DNA of 64,000 bases from Vibrio nigripulchritudo ATCC 27043 (lineage in GTDB: Bacteria > Pseudomonadota > Gammaproteobacteria > Enterobacterales > Vibrionaceae). The first letter of the stretch is position 1. Each line of letters begins with the position of its first letter. Positions 25,893 to 34,576 of this stretch are shown here, in pieces. The translations under genes were made by a program, and so were the position numbers. The stretch covers positions 1 to 64,000 of the forward strand of contig NZ_AFWJ01000035.1 in assembly GCF_000222685.1 (NCBI RefSeq), given 5' to 3'. A model generated the notes under the pieces. The model ran no database searches and was not told the origin of the DNA. It saw nothing but the letters and a program-made list of their open reading frames with translations.

Positions 25893-26573
25893 ATGTCTGA
25901 AGACACTCAACTCCCACTCACAGATTTTATCGAGTATCCGGTCTCTGAAATGGTCGACCGGGCTGAGCAGAATTACGAGCTGGTCAAGCGTCGACATTCC
26001 ATCCGTCAGTTCTCTGATCGCCCCGTCCCCAAATCCATTATCGAGAATTGTATTCTGGCAGCAGGAAGTGCCCCAAGCGGCGCTAATCATCAGCCGTGGC
26101 ATTTTGTAGCAATCAACAGTCAGGAAACGAAAGCCAAAATTCGCCTTGCGGCAGAGGAATTGGAGCACTCTTTCTATGAAGGCAGAGCAGGGCAAGAGTG
26201 GTTAGATGCCCTTAAACCTTTGGGCACCAACGCCAACAAACCATACTTAGAAAAAGCGCCGTGGCTGATTGCCGTCTTTTCGCAAAAGCGCGGAGGCATG
26301 GACAACGATGACAGTCAGACTAATTATTACGTCCACGAATCCGTTGGCATTGCGACGGGCTTTTTACTTCAGGCTCTGCACAACGCGGGATTGGGAACGT
26401 TGACCCACACGCCAAAGCCAATGAGTTTCCTGAGTTCAATTTGCGGCAGAGATAACAGCAATGACAGACCTTACATGTTGATTGTTGTGGGTTACCCTGA
26501 GGACGGCGCAACCATTCCAAAACACGCCACACACAAAAAAGCGTTGTCTGAAATATCGACGTTTATTGAATAA
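25893..26573 (+). CDS. Nitroreductase-family flavoprotein, iodotyrosine-deiodinase-like
   Basis: A 226-residue FMN enzyme. FMN contacts appear in RRHSIRQFSDRPVP (about 34-47), SAPSGANHQPWHF (about 63-75) and near the C-terminus (VVGYPEDGA). The pattern LEKAPWLIAVF, YYVHESVGIATGFLLQALHNAG and TLTHTPKPM matches the iodotyrosine deiodinase/halotyrosine dehalogenase branch more than the nitroaromatic reductases. The branch assignment is by motif memory. Substrate unknown. It ends at a bidirectional terminator shared with the next, convergent gene. Confidence 0.85.
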   Translation: MSEDTQLPLTDFIEYPVSEMVDRAEQNYELVKRRHSIRQFSDRPVPKSIIENCILAAGSAPSGANHQPWHFVAINSQETKAKIRLAAEELEHSFYEGRAGQEWLDALKPLGTNANKPYLEKAPWLIAVFSQKRGGMDNDDSQTNYYVHESVGIATGFLLQALHNAGLGTLTHTPKPMSFLSSICGRDNSNDRPYMLIVVGYPEDGATIPKHATHKKALSEISTFIE

Positions 26574-26575
26574 AA

Positions 26576-26607
26576 AAATAGGCCTTCCAGTTCAGGAAGG
26601 CCTATTT
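26576..26607. terminator. Bidirectional terminator
   Basis: AAATAGGCCTTCC, an AGTTCA loop, GGAAGGCCTATTT; perfect 13-bp stem between convergent genes. Confidence 0.88.
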
Positions 26608-26608
26608 G

Positions 26609-27589
26609 TTATTTGTTGATAAAGAAATATTTATTCAGATATTGATTCAGCGGTCTGAATGCTGGGTTTGCCCAAGTAACGTACATTTTGGATCCGTCAT
26701 CAGGATAAAATCCGGAAGCAATGTTTCCTTGGTTAATGAATGTGGTCCCTAGGTTACCAACCAGTTCACCACCGCCTTCATTGTTGTCAGGGTCTAACTT
26801 GTATTCATACATCAATCCAAGCAAAGCGCCTGGGTTTAGATTTACCTGAGTTTTGCCGTGAATATGGTCCACAACGCCTCCAATATGAGGCGTACCATCC
26901 TTGATACATGGTGTTGGTGTGCCTAGAGCACGGTCCGCTTTAAGCTGACCATTGCCATAATTACACTCGTTGAAGAATAGTGCTTCAAAACTTTGTTGAT
27001 CCGCAGTGCGTTTGTAGGTAGTCAACTTGGTTTTGAAGTTTTGATAGGCGTCATTCAGTTCACTACCGATCAGTGTGTTGCTGTTGCCATCCACGTAATA
27101 GTCGAATACCTGCATGAGCTTTTGATAAGTGGTCAGAGATAAAGTCTCGTCTTTTCCTTTGTTGGTGAATACCAGCTCTAAGCCGTGAACCTGCGATGTT
27201 GCCTGACTCAAAGCCAAGGCAAACTTATCTTCCTGGCTTTGACCCGTTGGTTCTGCTGCCATAATACCAATCACAACGGTTTTATTGTTGAAGCGCTCGT
27301 GGACATCTTTGTGCGACCATTTCACAAAGTTCTCAACTTGATTAATCACACGTTGATGCTGTTCAGTGGTGATGGATGGCGCAATAGCCAGAACGTAAAT
27401 GCCCTTCTGGAAAGAGCAATTTGGAATGTCGTCTACTTTGGAACAGTGGTCAATACTGGAATAAACGTTCACACCCGATGGGGTATTGGTTTGCGAAGGC
27501 GTCAGATTACTCTCGGAGGCATCTTCTATTTTGCACCCTTGTAACAACAAGGACATAACCACAGGAAGAAATAGAATTTTTTTAAACAT
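26609..27589 (-). CDS. Lipoprotein of unknown function
   Basis: A 326-residue protein with a lipoprotein signal (MFKKILFLPVVMSLLLQGC, Cys19 lipidated) and a Ser/Thr/Asn-rich linker to about residue 45. The remaining 280 residues form a globular domain with paired Cys (49, 58, about 210 and 228). The stretch VKWSHKDVHERFNNKTVVIGIMAAEPTG and the late HIGGVVDHIHGKTQVNLNP could hold metal-binding His/Asp/Glu, but I recognise no family. Promoter region and long upstream gap lie at 27590-27923. It likely faces the periplasm or the surface. Confidence 0.78.
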   Translation of the reverse strand: MFKKILFLPVVMSLLLQGCKIEDASESNLTPSQTNTPSGVNVYSSIDHCSKVDDIPNCSFQKGIYVLAIAPSITTEQHQRVINQVENFVKWSHKDVHERFNNKTVVIGIMAAEPTGQSQEDKFALALSQATSQVHGLELVFTNKGKDETLSLTTYQKLMQVFDYYVDGNSNTLIGSELNDAYQNFKTKLTTYKRTADQQSFEALFFNECNYGNGQLKADRALGTPTPCIKDGTPHIGGVVDHIHGKTQVNLNPGALLGLMYEYKLDPDNNEGGGELVGNLGTTFINQGNIASGFYPDDGSKMYVTWANPAFRPLNQYLNKYFFINK

Positions 27590-27717
27590 ACATTCACTAA
27601 AGATTGCGAAGTGTCAGCCACTCCAGGTTTCAATTGGTGCAGATCGCCATGGAAATCTGCGCAATAGGTAAAACTCTGGTCAAGCCAGGATGCGTTATGC
27701 TCTTCCGTGAAATATTC

Positions 27718-27754
27718 AATTCAGCTCATTATGTGCAGAGGCGAGCTGAATTTT
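27718..27754 (+). terminator. Terminator-like hairpin without an obvious gene
   Basis: AATTCAGCTC and GAGCTGAATT pair (10 bp, 15-nt loop), then TTTTGATTT on the + strand. No + strand gene precedes it, so it may end antisense or small-RNA transcription. Confidence 0.45.
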
Positions 27755-27887
27755 GATTTGTTTAAATACTGTGGGTATTGCATTTTTAGCTGCAAGCAAA
27801 TAAGCGGAGGGGATTATATAGACAGGTTTTAAGAAAAGGTAGTGCGATTCTTAAACAATTTGTAAGGCTTTTTTAATGTCTTAATTT

Positions 27888-27916
27888 ATGAAAGGGAGCG
27901 AATTACTCCCTTTCAT
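27888..27916. terminator. Hairpin at the end of frdABCD
   Basis: ATGAAAGGGAG, a CGAATTA loop, CTCCCTTTCAT; perfect 11-bp stem 8 bp after the frdD stop. Lacks a long T-run. Confidence 0.6.
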
Positions 27917-27923
27917 ATTTGGC

Positions 27924-28301
27924 TTAAATCATGAACACAAAAATCACAGCCAGAGCAGAGATTAGCCCTGCAAAAGCGTAACAGGCGATTTTTCCCGCTA
28001 TACCAGTATGAATTTTCAGATCGTGCATTCCATGATGAACTCGGTGCATGGCATGCCACATTGGTAGTGCAAGGGTGCCTATGACAAACAAACCGCCAAT
28101 CAGGCTGGTGGCGAAACCAGACACTCTTTCATAGCTCAGCGCTTCGGCATCAATAATACCAAGAGGGGCTAGGATGCCCAGCACGAGAATGGTTACCGGG
28201 GAGATCATTGCAAACCATGTCCCGCCTGCTCCAAACAGCCCCCACCAAATGGGTTCATCAGAGCGCTTTGGTGTTTTATCGATTTGATATTGAGTATTCA
28301 T
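27924..28301 (-). CDS. frdD: Fumarate reductase membrane anchor subunit D
   Basis: A 125-residue membrane protein with three TM helices (about 20-50, 66-90 and 100-124). Together with FrdC it anchors the FrdAB catalytic dimer and carries the quinol site. The sequence [16 protein letters not shown] and the His-rich [18 protein letters not shown] segment match FrdD. The ATG at 28301 is used; seven extra codons upstream overlap frdC's end and are unlikely. Last gene of the frdABCD operon. Confidence 0.93.
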   Translation of the reverse strand: MNTQYQIDKTPKRSDEPIWWGLFGAGGTWFAMISPVTILVLGILAPLGIIDAEALSYERVSGFATSLIGGLFVIGTLALPMWHAMHRVHHGMHDLKIHTGIAGKIACYAFAGLISALAVIFVFMI

Positions 28302-28311
28302 TATTCGCTCC

Positions 28312-28695
28312 TTAAACCACAATCAAAACAATGAGGGAAATAAAAGCGACAGCCGCCCACTGACTCATCACAATCAGTTTCTTCTCGACAGGCTTACCTT
28401 TCCAGCGAATGGGCATAACTTGCGGCATCATGCTGAAAAACGTCTGAGCATGAAGCAGGCTGCCAGCCAGAGCGACAAGATTAATGCCGATGACAACTGG
28501 GTTTGCCATAAAACCTAGCCAGCTTTGCCAGGCGTCGGGACCTTTGACTAAAGCCCCCAGCCCAAATGTCAGAAAGACCGTGAACAAAACCAAAGGCAGA
28601 ATGGTGGCTTCCCGCATCATGTAAAAACGGTAGAAAGGGTGATTCTTCCACCAGGTTCGCTTTACTTCGCGTACATAAGGTTTGCGGTTACTCAT
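28312..28695 (-). CDS. frdC: Fumarate reductase membrane anchor subunit C
   Basis: A 127-residue protein with three TM helices (about 28-52, 66-88, 105-126). N-terminal [29 protein letters not shown] is typical of FrdC; the conserved Glu in MMREAT contributes to quinone chemistry. It is separated from frdB by 2 bp and from frdD by 10 bp, so all are co-transcribed. No heme ligands are expected, as in the E. coli enzyme. Confidence 0.93.
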   Translation of the reverse strand: MSNRKPYVREVKRTWWKNHPFYRFYMMREATILPLVLFTVFLTFGLGALVKGPDAWQSWLGFMANPVVIGINLVALAGSLLHAQTFFSMMPQVMPIRWKGKPVEKKLIVMSQWAAVAFISLIVLIVV

Positions 28696-28697
28696 GG

Positions 28698-29456
28698 TTA
28701 CGCCTCCTCTTTCACTGGTGAATCACTGGGTTTTAGCATGGCAATCACAAAGTCCATGGAAGAGGCGACTTTGCCCTGATTGACTGCGGCTGCCGGGTCG
28801 ACGTTTTTAGGGCAAACATCCGAGCAGTAACCTACAAAGGTACAGCCCCATGCGCCATTCTGCCCGTTGATCAACCCCATGCGTTCAGCCTTGCCATTGT
28901 CACGGCTGTCTAAGTTGTAGCGATGCGCTAGGGTCAGAGCCGCTGGTCCCATAAATTCGGGGTTTAAGCCAAATTGTGGGCAGGCTGCGTAGCAAAGCCC
29001 GCAGTTGATGCATCCCGCGAACTGTTTGTACTTCGCCATTTGTTCTGGGGTTTGTAGGTTGGTGCCGTCTTCCGGCTTGCGATCGTTTCCTATGATGTAA
29101 GGCTTGATGGCTTCCAGACGTTCAATGAACGGCGTCATATCCACAATCAGATCTTTTTCAATAGGGAAATTCGCCAGTGGTTCGATGGTCACGCCATCAG
29201 GGTATTCGCGAAGAAAGCTCTTACATGCCAGTTTAGGTACTCCGTTGACCATGATGCCGCAGGAACCACAGATCGCCATACGGCAGGACCAGCGATAGGA
29301 GAGATCTTTATCCAGATGATCCTTGATGTATCCAAGGGTGTCTAACACCGACATGGTTTCATCGAATGGCACGTCGAAGGTTTGAAGATGCGGTTCCGCG
29401 TCTTTTTCAGGGTCATAACGCAAGATGTCGACTTTTTGAATGCGATTGGCTGACAT
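28698..29456 (-). CDS. frdB: Fumarate reductase iron-sulfur subunit
   Basis: A 252-residue electron-transfer subunit. The [2Fe-2S] cluster is bound by Cys in [22 protein letters not shown] (about 57-78). The [4Fe-4S] and [3Fe-4S] clusters are bound by [13 protein letters not shown] (about 148-160) and [13 protein letters not shown] (about 205-217). It carries electrons from menaquinol at FrdCD to the flavin in FrdA during anaerobic growth. The ATG overlaps the frdA stop by one base. Confidence 0.96.
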   Translation of the reverse strand: MSANRIQKVDILRYDPEKDAEPHLQTFDVPFDETMSVLDTLGYIKDHLDKDLSYRWSCRMAICGSCGIMVNGVPKLACKSFLREYPDGVTIEPLANFPIEKDLIVDMTPFIERLEAIKPYIIGNDRKPEDGTNLQTPEQMAKYKQFAGCINCGLCYAACPQFGLNPEFMGPAALTLAHRYNLDSRDNGKAERMGLINGQNGAWGCTFVGYCSDVCPKNVDPAAAVNQGKVASSMDFVIAMLKPSDSPVKEEA

Positions 29457-31261
29457 TATGCTTTCTCCTCTTCCGCTTTAGCGGCTTCTTCGGCTGCCGC
29501 TTTTTCTGCCGCTTCACCATATAAGCGAGCTTTAGGCTGCGATTTGGTGATGGTGACATCGCTGTACTGAATGCTTGGTGAGGCATCCGTCTGGTAGTAA
29601 GCCAGCGAATGTTTCAGGAACTGTTCGTCGTCGCGCTCGGTGCAGCCATCATCCAGTCGCTGGTGGGCACCGCGAGATTCTTTACGAAGGATCGCGGAAT
29701 GCACCATGGCTTCTGCTACTTCCAAACCGTAACCGACTTCAATGGCATACAGCAGATCGGTATTGAAGACTTTTCCTTTATCTTTGATGCTGACGCGTTT
29801 GTAGCGCTCTTTGAGTTCGGTGATTTTCTCGATAGTGGCTTGCATCAGATCTTCCTGGCGATAGATGCCACAGCCCGCTTCCATGGTATGACCCATTTCG
29901 GTTCGGATGTCTGCCCAGTTTTCATCGCCCTCCTGACTCATCAGTGCCTGAATCCGTTCTTCAACCAACTGGTTTTGCGTTGCGATGGCATCGTCATTCC
30001 AGCCTTTAAATTCAGATACTCGTTTGACGGCGTTTTCGCCAGCAACACGACCAAAGACCACAAACTCCGCTAATGAGTTGGAGCCAAGGCGATTCGCACC
30101 ATGAAGCCCAACGGATGCGCATTCCCCCACAGCAAACAGACCTTTGATTCGGGTTTCACAAGCTTTGTCGGTTTCGATGCCACCCATGGTGTAGTGCACG
30201 GTTGGACGGATTGGGATGGGTTCTTTCGCTGGGTCGACATTCACATACGCTTTGGCCAGCTCGCAGATGAATGGCAGGCGCTCTTGCAGGTAGTCTTCGC
30301 CCAAATGGCGTAAATCCAGATGAACAACATCGCCGAGCGGATGTTTGATGGTGTTGCCTTTTTGCTGCTCATGCCAGAACGCCTGGGAAACTTTGTCGCG
30401 TGGACCAAGCTCCATGTATTTGTTCTTAGGTTGTCCGACTGGGGTTTCCGGTCCCATGCCGTAATCTTGCAGGTAACGATAGCCGTTTTTGTTGACGATG
30501 ATGCCACCTTCGCCCCGGCAGCCTTCCGTCATCAGGATCCCGGTGCCCGGTAGACCAGTCGGGTGGTATTGCACAAATTCCATATCGCGAAGTGGTACAC
30601 CGTGGCGATACGCCATTGCCATACCATCGCCTGTTACGATCCCGCCGTTGGTATTACAGTGATAAACGCGACCAGCGCCACCAGTCGCCAGTACGACAGA
30701 TTTGGCTTTAATGGTGACCAGTTCGCCTTCCGACATATGAATGGCGACTAAGCCCTGAACTTCCCCCTCATCAACAATCAAATCAACAACGAAATACTCA
30801 TCGAACCGATTGATGTTTGAATACTTTATAGACGTCTGGAACAGAGTATGAAGCATGTGAAAGCCCGTTTTATCCGCGGCGAACCACGTACGTTCTACCT
30901 TCATTCCGCCAAAACGGCGCACGTTCACTTCACCGTTTTCTTTTCGGCTCCACGGACAGCCCCATTGCTCCATCTGAATCATTTCACGTGTGGCGTTTTC
31001 AACGAAATACTCCACCACATCTTGTTCACACAGCCAGTCTCCTCCACCGACGGTGTCATTGAAATGATTGTCTAAGCTGTCTTCATCTTTGATGACCGCG
31101 GCAGATCCCCCTTCCGCCGCAACCGTATGGGAACGCATGGGATAGACTTTGGAAATCAGAGCGATGTCCAGTTCTGGGTTTGCTTCTGCAGCAGCAATGG
31201 CAGTCCGAAGACCAGCGCCGCCAGCGCCGATGACTGCGATATCTGTGGTTATAGTCTGCAC
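29456..31261 (-). CDS. frdA: Fumarate reductase flavoprotein subunit
   Basis: A 601-residue catalytic subunit that reduces fumarate to succinate with covalent FAD. I use the GTG at 31261, with GGAGGT four bases upstream; this gives the E. coli length (602), while the longer frame to 31489 is not conserved. FAD binding is [15 protein letters not shown] (about 8-22), the covalent His is in [16 protein letters not shown] (about 38-53), and active-site segments are [11 protein letters not shown] and [10 protein letters not shown]. The C-terminus is Ala/Glu/Lys-rich. A CRP-site match lies about 240 bp upstream. Confidence 0.96.
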   Translation of the reverse strand: MQTITTDIAVIGAGGAGLRTAIAAAEANPELDIALISKVYPMRSHTVAAEGGSAAVIKDEDSLDNHFNDTVGGGDWLCEQDVVEYFVENATREMIQMEQWGCPWSRKENGEVNVRRFGGMKVERTWFAADKTGFHMLHTLFQTSIKYSNINRFDEYFVVDLIVDEGEVQGLVAIHMSEGELVTIKAKSVVLATGGAGRVYHCNTNGGIVTGDGMAMAYRHGVPLRDMEFVQYHPTGLPGTGILMTEGCRGEGGIIVNKNGYRYLQDYGMGPETPVGQPKNKYMELGPRDKVSQAFWHEQQKGNTIKHPLGDVVHLDLRHLGEDYLQERLPFICELAKAYVNVDPAKEPIPIRPTVHYTMGGIETDKACETRIKGLFAVGECASVGLHGANRLGSNSLAEFVVFGRVAGENAVKRVSEFKGWNDDAIATQNQLVEERIQALMSQEGDENWADIRTEMGHTMEAGCGIYRQEDLMQATIEKITELKERYKRVSIKDKGKVFNTDLLYAIEVGYGLEVAEAMVHSAILRKESRGAHQRLDDGCTERDDEQFLKHSLAYYQTDASPSIQYSDVTITKSQPKARLYGEAAEKAAAEEAAKAEEEKA

Positions 31262-31623
31262 AGTTACCTCCGGTAAGAAACGACAAATGCAAAAACGACA
31301 GCGCACACCTTTGCGAGCCGTCCATGCGAAAATCTGTTGATCCATAGCCAGAGTGGTCTGGCGAGTAAGACCAACAATCCAATAAAAAACCTTGATTCCT
31401 ATGGGTATATTAAGAGAGGGGATTGCGGGGAAAATTGATGTATTCGGGCTTTTGCTTCGGTAATGCAAACAAGGGCATAGAATTTCCATAATGTGTGATT
31501 ACAGTCACTGAATGTGCGTTTCTATTCACCTTTGCTTATTAAGAACTACTCTGGGGAAGAAGCTGACACAGCGGGTTCAGAGAAGGTAAAATGCGCGTCA
31601 GATGAAATGATAAGAGAGTCTCC
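31262..31623. promoter_or_regulatory. Divergent promoter region frdA / epmA
   Basis: This 362-bp gap holds the control signals for both genes. A good CRP site is at 31494-31509. No full FNR site (TTGAT-N4-ATCAA) was found; CTTGATTCCTATGG near 31391 matches only half. No additional ORF is convincing. Confidence 0.55.
31494..31509. promoter_or_regulatory. CRP-binding site candidate
   Basis: TGTGATTACAGTCACT matches TGTGA-N6-TCACA at 9 of 10 core positions, lying between frdA and epmA. Fits cAMP-CRP or FNR-like control of frd, but could serve epmA. Confidence 0.65.
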
Positions 31624-32598
31624 ATGTCTTTGAATCAGTGGCAACCCACTGCCCAACTTTCCCAGCTAAAACAACGTGCAGAATTGATTGCTCGAATCCG
31701 GTCATTCTTTTATGAAAGAGGTGTATTGGAGGTAGACACTCCAGCGATGAGCCACGCGACGGTAACGGATATTCACCTGCATACATTCAAGACCCAGTTT
31801 GTCGGACCGGGTTATGCTGACGGCAGTGCACTCTTCTTAATGACCAGCCCCGAGTTTCACATGAAACGCTTGTTAGCCGCGGGAAGCGGGTCGATTTACC
31901 AGATTTGTAAGTCATTTCGGAATGAAGAAAACGGGCGTTTTCATAACCCGGAATTCACCATGCTGGAGTGGTATCGCGTTGATTTCGACCATCACGACTT
32001 AATGGATGAGATGGATGCCTTACTGCAACTCACTCTGGGCTGTGCGTCAGCGGAGCGGATGACTTATCAAAATGCGTTTATTGATACTCTGGGAGTGTGT
32101 CCGCTAGAGGGCAAGATGTCTGAACTTAAGCAAGCTGCGGCGAAACTGGGCTTAAGTGATATCGCCGAGCCTGAAGAAGACAGAGACACTTTGCTTCAGT
32201 TGTTGTTTAGCATGGGTGTGGAAACCAAAATTGGTCAGGAAGTGCCAGCGTTTGTTTACGACTTTCCCGCTTCTCAGGCGGCATTGGCGAAAATCAACGC
32301 AACGGATCCGCGGGTTGCTGATCGGTTTGAGGTCTATTTTAAAGGCATTGAACTGGCTAACGGTTTCCATGAGCTGGATAACCCGAAAGAGCAGTTGGCA
32401 CGGTTTGAGCGGGATAACGCACAGCGCGAAACCATGGGATTAGAGCCGCAGCCGATTGATCACCATTTAATTGAAGCGTTGAAGTCTGGCTTGCCTCAGT
32501 GTGCTGGTGTGGCATTGGGTATTGATCGCTTAGTCATGCTGGCACTGGGTGCTTCACACATTGACGAGGTCACCGCTTTTCCGTTTCCTCGGGCGTGA
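31624..32598 (+). CDS. epmA: EF-P beta-lysine ligase EpmA (GenX/PoxA)
   Basis: A 324-residue paralogue of the lysyl-tRNA synthetase catalytic core, without the anticodon domain. It adenylates (R)-beta-lysine and joins it to Lys34 of EF-P. Class II motifs are [14 protein letters not shown] (motif 1), [19 protein letters not shown] (motif 2, about 99-118) and [15 protein letters not shown] (motif 3, about 295-309). It is divergent from frdA, exactly the E. coli order. With epmB and efp it completes the pathway within this window. Confidence 0.96.
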   Translation: MSLNQWQPTAQLSQLKQRAELIARIRSFFYERGVLEVDTPAMSHATVTDIHLHTFKTQFVGPGYADGSALFLMTSPEFHMKRLLAAGSGSIYQICKSFRNEENGRFHNPEFTMLEWYRVDFDHHDLMDEMDALLQLTLGCASAERMTYQNAFIDTLGVCPLEGKMSELKQAAAKLGLSDIAEPEEDRDTLLQLLFSMGVETKIGQEVPAFVYDFPASQAALAKINATDPRVADRFEVYFKGIELANGFHELDNPKEQLARFERDNAQRETMGLEPQPIDHHLIEALKSGLPQCAGVALGIDRLVMLALGASHIDEVTAFPFPRA

Positions 32599-32618
32599 AT
32601 ATTCAAACACACAAAAAC

Positions 32619-32642
32619 AAAAACCACCGTTAGGTGGTTTTT
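32619..32642 (+). terminator. Terminator of epmA
   Basis: AAAAACCACC, a GTTA loop, GGTGGTTTTT; T-run included in the arm. Confidence 0.9.
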
Positions 32643-32722
32643 GTTTATCACAATGTTTTCTAAGCACAGGTAAATGAATTAAATAGTACTTACGTTGAAA
32701 CAAGTATCTAACTCACCTGTTG

Positions 32723-32767
32723 TGGCAATGACTATCAAAGTAGGAAGCTTTGAGTGCCCCATTGCCA
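32723..32767. repeat. Two-tier inverted repeat in the epmA downstream gap
   Basis: TGGCAATG (32723-32730) pairs with CATTGCCA (32760-32767). Inside it, TCAAAG (32735-32740) pairs with CTTTGA (32748-32753). No gene overlaps it. Confidence 0.55.
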
Positions 32768-32887
32768 GGGCTTAGGAGGATTCAAGGTCTGGGATTGAGG
32801 TCGTGTTCTCGCAAGCAGACGAAATCACTATATCGCCTCTTTTTTATGAATGCAAATGGTTCTCAATATCGTTATTAAGTTCGGGAC

Positions 32888-33775
32888 TCATGACACAAGA
32901 ATTCCGGTTCCTACTACCGCCAATATCGCGCCTATCCATGCATAAGGGTTAGGGCGCTGTCGGGTATAAATCCAAAGCAGAGGCAGCACCATGATAGGGG
33001 TAGTCGATGACAGCAGAGCCACCATACCAACGTTTCCATCTCTTAATGCGTAAAGGATCAAAGTCATCCCAACCGCCATGGCAAGGAAGCCGTTCACGGC
33101 ACAGATCCACAGAATGCGTAAGTTGATGGGCTTAATCGGGCGAGAAAGTTTCGCCCCAGTCATTCGGAACGCGCAATGAGCAAGAAAAGCAGCAATCATG
33201 CGAATAGCAGACGCGGCAACAGGGTCGATATCACCTTGCATCACGGGTTTGGCAATAATTCCACCCAGCGCCTGACAAAGTGCCGCGAGCAAACCTAATC
33301 CGATACCGATAGCAATGCTGCCTTGTACCGCTTCCCACTCGTGCTGACCTTGTTTCTTCTTGCCAAAGAAAATAGCAGTCATAACACCAGAAAAAACCAG
33401 TACTGAACCAATAAGCTCGATACCAGATAAGGTTTCACTGAAGATCCAGTAACCCAGAATGGCAGAAAATACCGCGTGACAGGAAAACAGCAATCCTGCC
33501 TGGCGTGGACCCATGCGATTCATACAGGCGAACAGAGCGGTATCGCCGATGAAGATGCCAACCAATCCCGACAACGCCATAGGCAGAATATGGTCGCTGG
33601 TAATGGTGCTCCATCCACCAGTAAAAAGCGCCATTACAATCAGAATGGCGGAAGTGCAGCCCATACGCCAGCGGCTATAGGAGAATGACCCCAGGTGTCT
33701 TGCTGGGGTAACTGAGATAATGCTGGAAATTGCCCATAGAAATGCGGCAGCCAGTGCCAGCCATTCGTAAGTCAT
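32888..33775 (-). CDS. EamA-family (DMT) transporter
   Basis: A 295-residue inner-membrane protein of ten TM helices arranged as two EamA repeats of about 140 residues. The second half opens near GSIAIGIGLGLLAALCQALGGI, and the C-terminus has ALRDGNVGMVALLSSTTPIMVLPLLWI. Family members export metabolites or drugs; the substrate cannot be told. The signature LPMALSGLVGIFIGDTALFACM resembles the first-repeat motif. It lies downstream of, and in the same direction as, the glycerophosphodiesterase gene with a 67-bp gap, possibly an operon. Confidence 0.87.
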   Translation of the reverse strand: MTYEWLALAAAFLWAISSIISVTPARHLGSFSYSRWRMGCTSAILIVMALFTGGWSTITSDHILPMALSGLVGIFIGDTALFACMNRMGPRQAGLLFSCHAVFSAILGYWIFSETLSGIELIGSVLVFSGVMTAIFFGKKKQGQHEWEAVQGSIAIGIGLGLLAALCQALGGIIAKPVMQGDIDPVAASAIRMIAAFLAHCAFRMTGAKLSRPIKPINLRILWICAVNGFLAMAVGMTLILYALRDGNVGMVALLSSTTPIMVLPLLWIYTRQRPNPYAWIGAILAVVGTGILVS

Positions 33776-33842
33776 CGCGCTTAAAAAAATCAGGTGGTTA
33801 CAAGGTTTTCACTATGCCTGATTTCCTTAGCAACAACTACAC

Positions 33843-34556
33843 TTATTTCCAACGGAAATGAGAAGGTTGAGGGTAATGTTCAATGGCTTCGGACGGGCAG
33901 TCGCAGAAGACGCCATCCACTCCAATTTCAGACAGCCATTGCCAGTCTTCGAGTTGGTTTACGGTGTACACATAAACCGCTAACCCGCGCAACTTGGCGT
34001 CTTGCACAAAATCCTGATCGATGACGTCGAGGTCAATATTGACGGAATCGGCTTTGAGCCGTTGGGCAAATTTTGCTTTGTCTGTGCCTTTAGACCCAGT
34101 CAGTGCGCCAATCAAGGTTTGGGGACGAGAGCGTTTGATTTGTGCTAGCCAGTCATGGTTGAAAGAAGAGACGATCAGTTGCTCTTCCTGAAATCCGTAA
34201 TCAGATAACGCTAAATCCAAGTGAGAATAAAGCTGCTCTAAATTATCGATGCCTTTTACTTCGATATTCAGTGCGCACTGACCCTGTATAAGATCCATGA
34301 CTTGCTTGAGAGTCGGAATCACTTCTCCGTTACCAGCGTCCAGTTTTTGCAGGCTGCTTTTATCAAACCATTTCAGTAGTCCAATGCCATTGGTGGTTCG
34401 GTTCAACCATTTATCGTGGATCACCCAAAGTTCGCCGTCCTGTTCATGGATATCCAGTTCGATTGCGGGGGCACCACTGTCTAGTGCCGCCTGAAAAGCG
34501 GCTAAAGTGTTTTCCGGGTGTGTTGCGCGCACACCGCGATGTGCAATGATGATCAT
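33843..34556 (-). CDS. Glycerophosphodiester phosphodiesterase (cytoplasmic, UgpQ-like)
   Basis: A 237-residue TIM-barrel enzyme that hydrolyses glycerophosphodiesters to sn-glycerol-3-phosphate and an alcohol. Catalytic and metal residues are in IIAHRGVRATHPENTLAAF (His5, Arg6, then Glu and Asn), ELDIHEQDGELWVIHD (Glu, Asp and His) and the Glu of LNIEVKG. It has no signal peptide, so it is cytoplasmic. I use the ATG at 34556, preceded by GGAG at 7 bases; the longer frame overlaps the upstream transporter gene. It is 20 bp after the SLC13 transporter gene. Confidence 0.9.
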   Translation of the reverse strand: MIIIAHRGVRATHPENTLAAFQAALDSGAPAIELDIHEQDGELWVIHDKWLNRTTNGIGLLKWFDKSSLQKLDAGNGEVIPTLKQVMDLIQGQCALNIEVKGIDNLEQLYSHLDLALSDYGFQEEQLIVSSFNHDWLAQIKRSRPQTLIGALTGSKGTDKAKFAQRLKADSVNIDLDVIDQDFVQDAKLRGLAVYVYTVNQLEDWQWLSEIGVDGVFCDCPSEAIEHYPQPSHFRWK

Positions 34557-34576
34557 TATTGAGCTCCGTGAAAAGA

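Larger units (their letters stand above)
27590..27923. other. Intergenic region between the lipoprotein gene and frdD
   Basis: It contains the 5' leader of the lipoprotein gene, the hairpin at 27718-27754 and the hairpin at 27888-27916. A 45-codon minus-strand frame without a start codon overlaps the leader and is probably chance. I see no other gene. Confidence 0.5.

Noticed and set aside
27640-27715. Resemblance of GGTAAAACTCTGG...CCAGGATGCG to a c-di-GMP-I riboswitch core on the + strand
   Set aside because: The GCAAAGC core reads GCGTTATGC, the tetraloop is not GNRA, and no + strand gene follows.
32850-32875. Fur-box-like AATGGTTCTCAATATCGTT
   Set aside because: Only about 12 of 19 matches, and it lies at the 3' end of a gene rather than before one.
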